Assembly (NCBI RefSeq): GCF_000961095.1
Contig: NZ_CP011058.1
Coordinates: 1,889,001 to 1,953,000, forward strand
Direction: 5' to 3'
Origin: Paenibacillus beijingensis
Lineage (GTDB): Bacteria; Bacillota; Bacilli; Paenibacillales; Paenibacillaceae
DNA length: 64,000 nt
Part shown: positions 61,721 to 64,000 of the stretch, piece after piece
Numbering within the stretch: the stretch's first letter is position 1
How the letters are laid out: every line of letters begins with the position of its first letter
Notes under the pieces: model-generated
Database searches by the model: none
The model's input: only the letters and a program-made list of their open reading frames with translations
Told to the model about the DNA's origin: nothing
Translations under genes and position numbers: made by a program

Positions 61721-64000
61721 CTAGATCGTTTTTTTCAAGAGCTCGGAACGCTTCTGCTCGAGAAGCTGCTGCAATTCCGCCTTTTTCTGGGCCAAATCGT
61801 GCAGCCGTTCTTCATGAAGCCCCAGGCTGTGGGCATACGTCTTGACCCGTATTTTGATCGAGCCGCTCGGTTTGTTCGCATCGATATCGTGCAAAGCCGA
61901 ATACGGCGTGCCCGCGGTGGAGATGATCGAATCGATCAACCCGTAGGTGGGGGCATCATGCCCGCATTTGAAGCTGGACAGGTCCAGGACGGCCACATTC
62001 GGATGCCGCGCGGCAAATTTGGCCGCCCACACCTTCTGCACGCTGTTGGAGCTGAAGTTTTCGGGCCATACGTCGGTCACTTCGAGCGCATAGTCCACCC
62101 GCCCGCTCTGCAGGTCGGCCTGGAAGAAGCGGCGCAGCCAATCTTCGTCTTTGGGGATGGAGCGCATGGACAAGACGGGATAGCCAAGCACCTGAAACTC
62201 CTCCAGCACGCTGTGATTGAGGCCCGGATCGGAATGGTAAGGGCGTCCGATCAGCAGAATGGCGAGCCGGTTGTCCTGCTCCACCTGCTCCAGAATCGCC
62301 CGGCCCTTCTCCTGCATCTCCGTATCGAACAGCTCCATCGCCTTCCAGGCCTGATCGGCGGCAAAATCGCTCTCGTCCTCCGTGATCGCCAGCTCGCCCC
62401 CGAATGCCTCAAACAGCTGCTTTTTCAGCAGGTTCGGTTCCGTAAAGGTGACCGCCGGATCGAGATAAACAACCCCTTTCGTCTCAAAGAAGTTGACTTC
62501 TTTCGTAAACGCGGCCTTGATCACATTCGGAGCGCCGGCCACGATCGGACAGCTGGCCGAATCCATGACGTTGTGCAGATGGGTCGGGATGTGCGTGATA
62601 CACGGAAAGAAAATATAGTCGAGCGATTTTTTCTCGTGATGCTTGAACAGCAAGTTGTGCACATGGGCCTGCGCGACCTTCGACGGGTAGCAAGGATCGA
62701 TCGACCCGTATTTGCCGCCTTGCTGCCACATCTCCTCGCTCGTATTGTCGCTGAACACGATATTTTTCTGCTCGATGCCAAGCGTCTCGAAATAGGTCCG
62801 CCAAAACGGCGCCGTCGACCAAATGTTCAGCACCTTCGGAATTCCGATCCGGATCCGTTTCCGCCTTTCTGCCGCTTCAGCGGCGGAACGCTCGAAATTC
62901 CGCCGATACGACGTTTTCCGCAGTCCGATCCAGCTGCGCTGCAGCTGAATGTCATGGACGTGAGTATCGGATTCGGGCATAGGCTCCGGATCGTAAAAAT
63001 GCTGGAACATCCGGCGGGCTTCGTATTCCACCAGGTTCGGGTAATGCTTCTTCAAATCCTGACGTTCCTTCGTCAGCTTAACGACAGCCGCCTCGTCTTC
63101 AACGGTCCCCTTCTCGCAGCTGAAACCGGAGATATAACGGGCGGTTTGTCCGTCCGGCGTCTTGGAATCGATAAAGGTCCGGCTGCAGTTGTTGGGACAA
63201 AAGTTGCAGCGGGTGGATTCGTCGTTTCGCGACACATAGCTTAGAAAAATCGCCGCATCCAAACCTAAAAACGTGGAATATCCCCGCCGCTTTACGACGC
63301 GCAGCGTTTCCATCGCCGCCCCGATCGCTCCGGCCTCGCCCGGGTGGGGGTGAACATATACTTCCGCGTCTGGTACCCGCTGTTTAATGTAATCAACCTG
63401 TGCCTTAACGGCGGCCAAGTTGTACTGCGTGCCTCCCTGCAGCACGAATTTGCGGCCGAGTTCCGCCATGCGGGGGATTTGCACGACATACTGCCATACG
63501 TTTTTCGGCAGGACGAGTGCAAGGCCGGCCAGCAGCTCCTCTTTGGAATACCCTTCCTTCTGGAAATTCACCCGATCCGCATCGAGAAATACGGCGCACC
63601 CATAGGAATATTTTGGACTAAGGTCTGCCGAGAACGCGGTATCCGCGTACTCTTGAATCGGGATGCCAAACTGATCCGCCATGGCCTGCAGCAGCATCCC
63701 GTTGCCGGCCGAGCATTGATTGGACAGCCTGAAATCGCGAAAATCGCCGTTTTTCAGAAAGAGCACTTTAATATCCTGGCCGCCGATATCGCATATGACG
63801 TCGATATCTCCGAATTGGTTAACGGCGCTCATCATATGGGCAACGGTCTCGACAATATTAACGTCGGCCTTTAATGTTTTTTCCAAGACGTCCGCCGCAT
63901 ATCCGGTGGCGCCGAAACCGATGATCGTAAGCTCGGCTCCCTGCTCTCTCACCGTATCGCGAATCCGTTTCAGCATTTCCCTCGTATCCTCGAGCGGATT
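61721..64000 (-). CDS. BadF/BadG/BcrA/HgdC-type ATPase (acyl-CoA dehydratase activase-like), 5' end cut by window edge
   Basis: The frame is open to the right edge (NPLEDTREMLKRIR precedes the first internal ATG at 63976), so the N-terminus lies outside. Seen are the ASKHA ATPase elements DIGGQDIKVLFL, the iron-sulfur Cys region NQCSAGNGMLLQAM, GCAVFLDADRVNF and LQGGTQYNLAAVKAQ, then CNFCPNNCSRTF (a CxxCxxxC cluster site) and a DUF2229 domain (RIGIPKVLNIWSTAPFWR). In 2-hydroxyacyl-CoA dehydratases such activases use ATP to inject an electron; they are oxygen-sensitive. It probably acts with the next gene as a two-part activase. Confidence 0.88.
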   Translation of the reverse strand, partial: NPLEDTREMLKRIRDTVREQGAELTIIGFGATGYAADVLEKTLKADVNIVETVAHMMSAVNQFGDIDVICDIGGQDIKVLFLKNGDFRDFRLSNQCSAGNGMLLQAMADQFGIPIQEYADTAFSADLSPKYSYGCAVFLDADRVNFQKEGYSKEELLAGLALVLPKNVWQYVVQIPRMAELGRKFVLQGGTQYNLAAVKAQVDYIKQRVPDAEVYVHPHPGEAGAIGAAMETLRVVKRRGYSTFLGLDAAIFLSYVSRNDESTRCNFCPNNCSRTFIDSKTPDGQTARYISGFSCEKGTVEDEAAVVKLTKERQDLKKHYPNLVEYEARRMFQHFYDPEPMPESDTHVHDIQLQRSWIGLRKTSYRRNFERSAAEAAERRKRIRIGIPKVLNIWSTAPFWRTYFETLGIEQKNIVFSDNTSEEMWQQGGKYGSIDPCYPSKVAQAHVHNLLFKHHEKKSLDYIFFPCITHIPTHLHNVMDSASCPIVAGAPNVIKAAFTKEVNFFETKGVVYLDPAVTFTEPNLLKKQLFEAFGGELAITEDESDFAADQAWKAMELFDTEMQEKGRAILEQVEQDNRLAILLIGRPYHSDPGLNHSVLEEFQVLGYPVLSMRSIPKDEDWLRRFFQADLQSGRVDYALEVTDVWPENFSSNSVQKVWAAKFAARHPNVAVLDLSSFKCGHDAPTYGLIDSIISTAGTPYSALHDIDANKPSGSIKIRVKTYAHSLGLHEERLHDLAQKKAELQQLLEQKRSELLKKTI

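Noticed and set aside
61646..63244. 532-codon plus-strand frame
   Set aside because: Antisense to the activase gene; no domain or ribosome site.

Overview
The window looks like chromosome of a Paenibacillus-type firmicute (Paenibacillaceae). This rests on strong AAGGAGG-type ribosome binding sites, SLH-domain surface protein, a glutaminyl-tRNA synthetase of the type Paenibacillus carries and Bacillus lacks, Fur/PerR-type sites, YflT- and YdaT-like stress proteins and, most specifically, a variant purine riboswitch in front of an 8-oxoguanine deaminase, a pairing known from Paenibacillaceae. No rRNA, tRNA or CRISPR array was seen. Most of the window is GC-rich; about the first 10.3 kb is clearly AT-rich.

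Region 1 (1-14.5 kb), surface glycan and S-layer. A leftward operon encodes Wzm and Wzt (Wzt with a C-terminal carbohydrate-binding domain), a methyltransferase, a kinase-like protein with a long coiled coil, and two glycosyltransferases, the last cut by the window edge. This resembles the E. coli O8/O9a export logic, in which WbdD caps the chain and measures its length with a coiled coil, but here WbdD is split over two overlapping genes. Rightward lie a polyprenyl-phosphate glycosyltransferase fused to a GtrA flippase domain, a large GT-C-like membrane protein, an O-antigen-ligase-type (Wzy_C) protein with a TPR tail, and a secreted protein with three SLH motifs. Together they fit an S-layer glycosylation locus.

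Region 2 (14.5-29.6 kb), housekeeping and stress. glnS, a glutathione peroxidase, a CcdC-like protein, a DJ-1/PfpI protein, a MarR-MFS pair, a secreted DUF3298/copper-amine-oxidase-like protein, two small stress proteins, cardiolipin synthase, rpiA, an LDH-like dehydrogenase with unusual specificity residues, a dGTPase and an EamA transporter.

Region 3 (29.6-42 kb), accessory. A decayed Tn3-family transposase, then a MarR / luciferase-like / haloalkane dehalogenase operon; an 8-oxoguanine deaminase under a variant purine riboswitch; a NiaP-like transporter; an ABC exporter, an MFS exporter, an Asp/Glu racemase, fur with a perfect PerR box, and a Gfo/Idh/MocA oxidoreductase. Two copies of a roughly 350-430 bp intergenic repeat lie at 25.4 and 40.5 kb.

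Region 4 (42-52 kb). An atypical OmpR-type regulator and an iron-permease operon (FTR1/EfeU plus a membrane-anchored partner) with a Fur box on its promoter; then two glycosyltransferases and a membrane phosphodiesterase, and a BmrA-like ABC exporter.

Region 5 (52-64 kb). A 1588-residue Lhr-type helicase, a uracil-DNA-glycosylase-like protein, a frameshifted phosphodiesterase lipoprotein, and a two-gene acyl-CoA dehydratase activase-like system whose first gene runs off the right edge.
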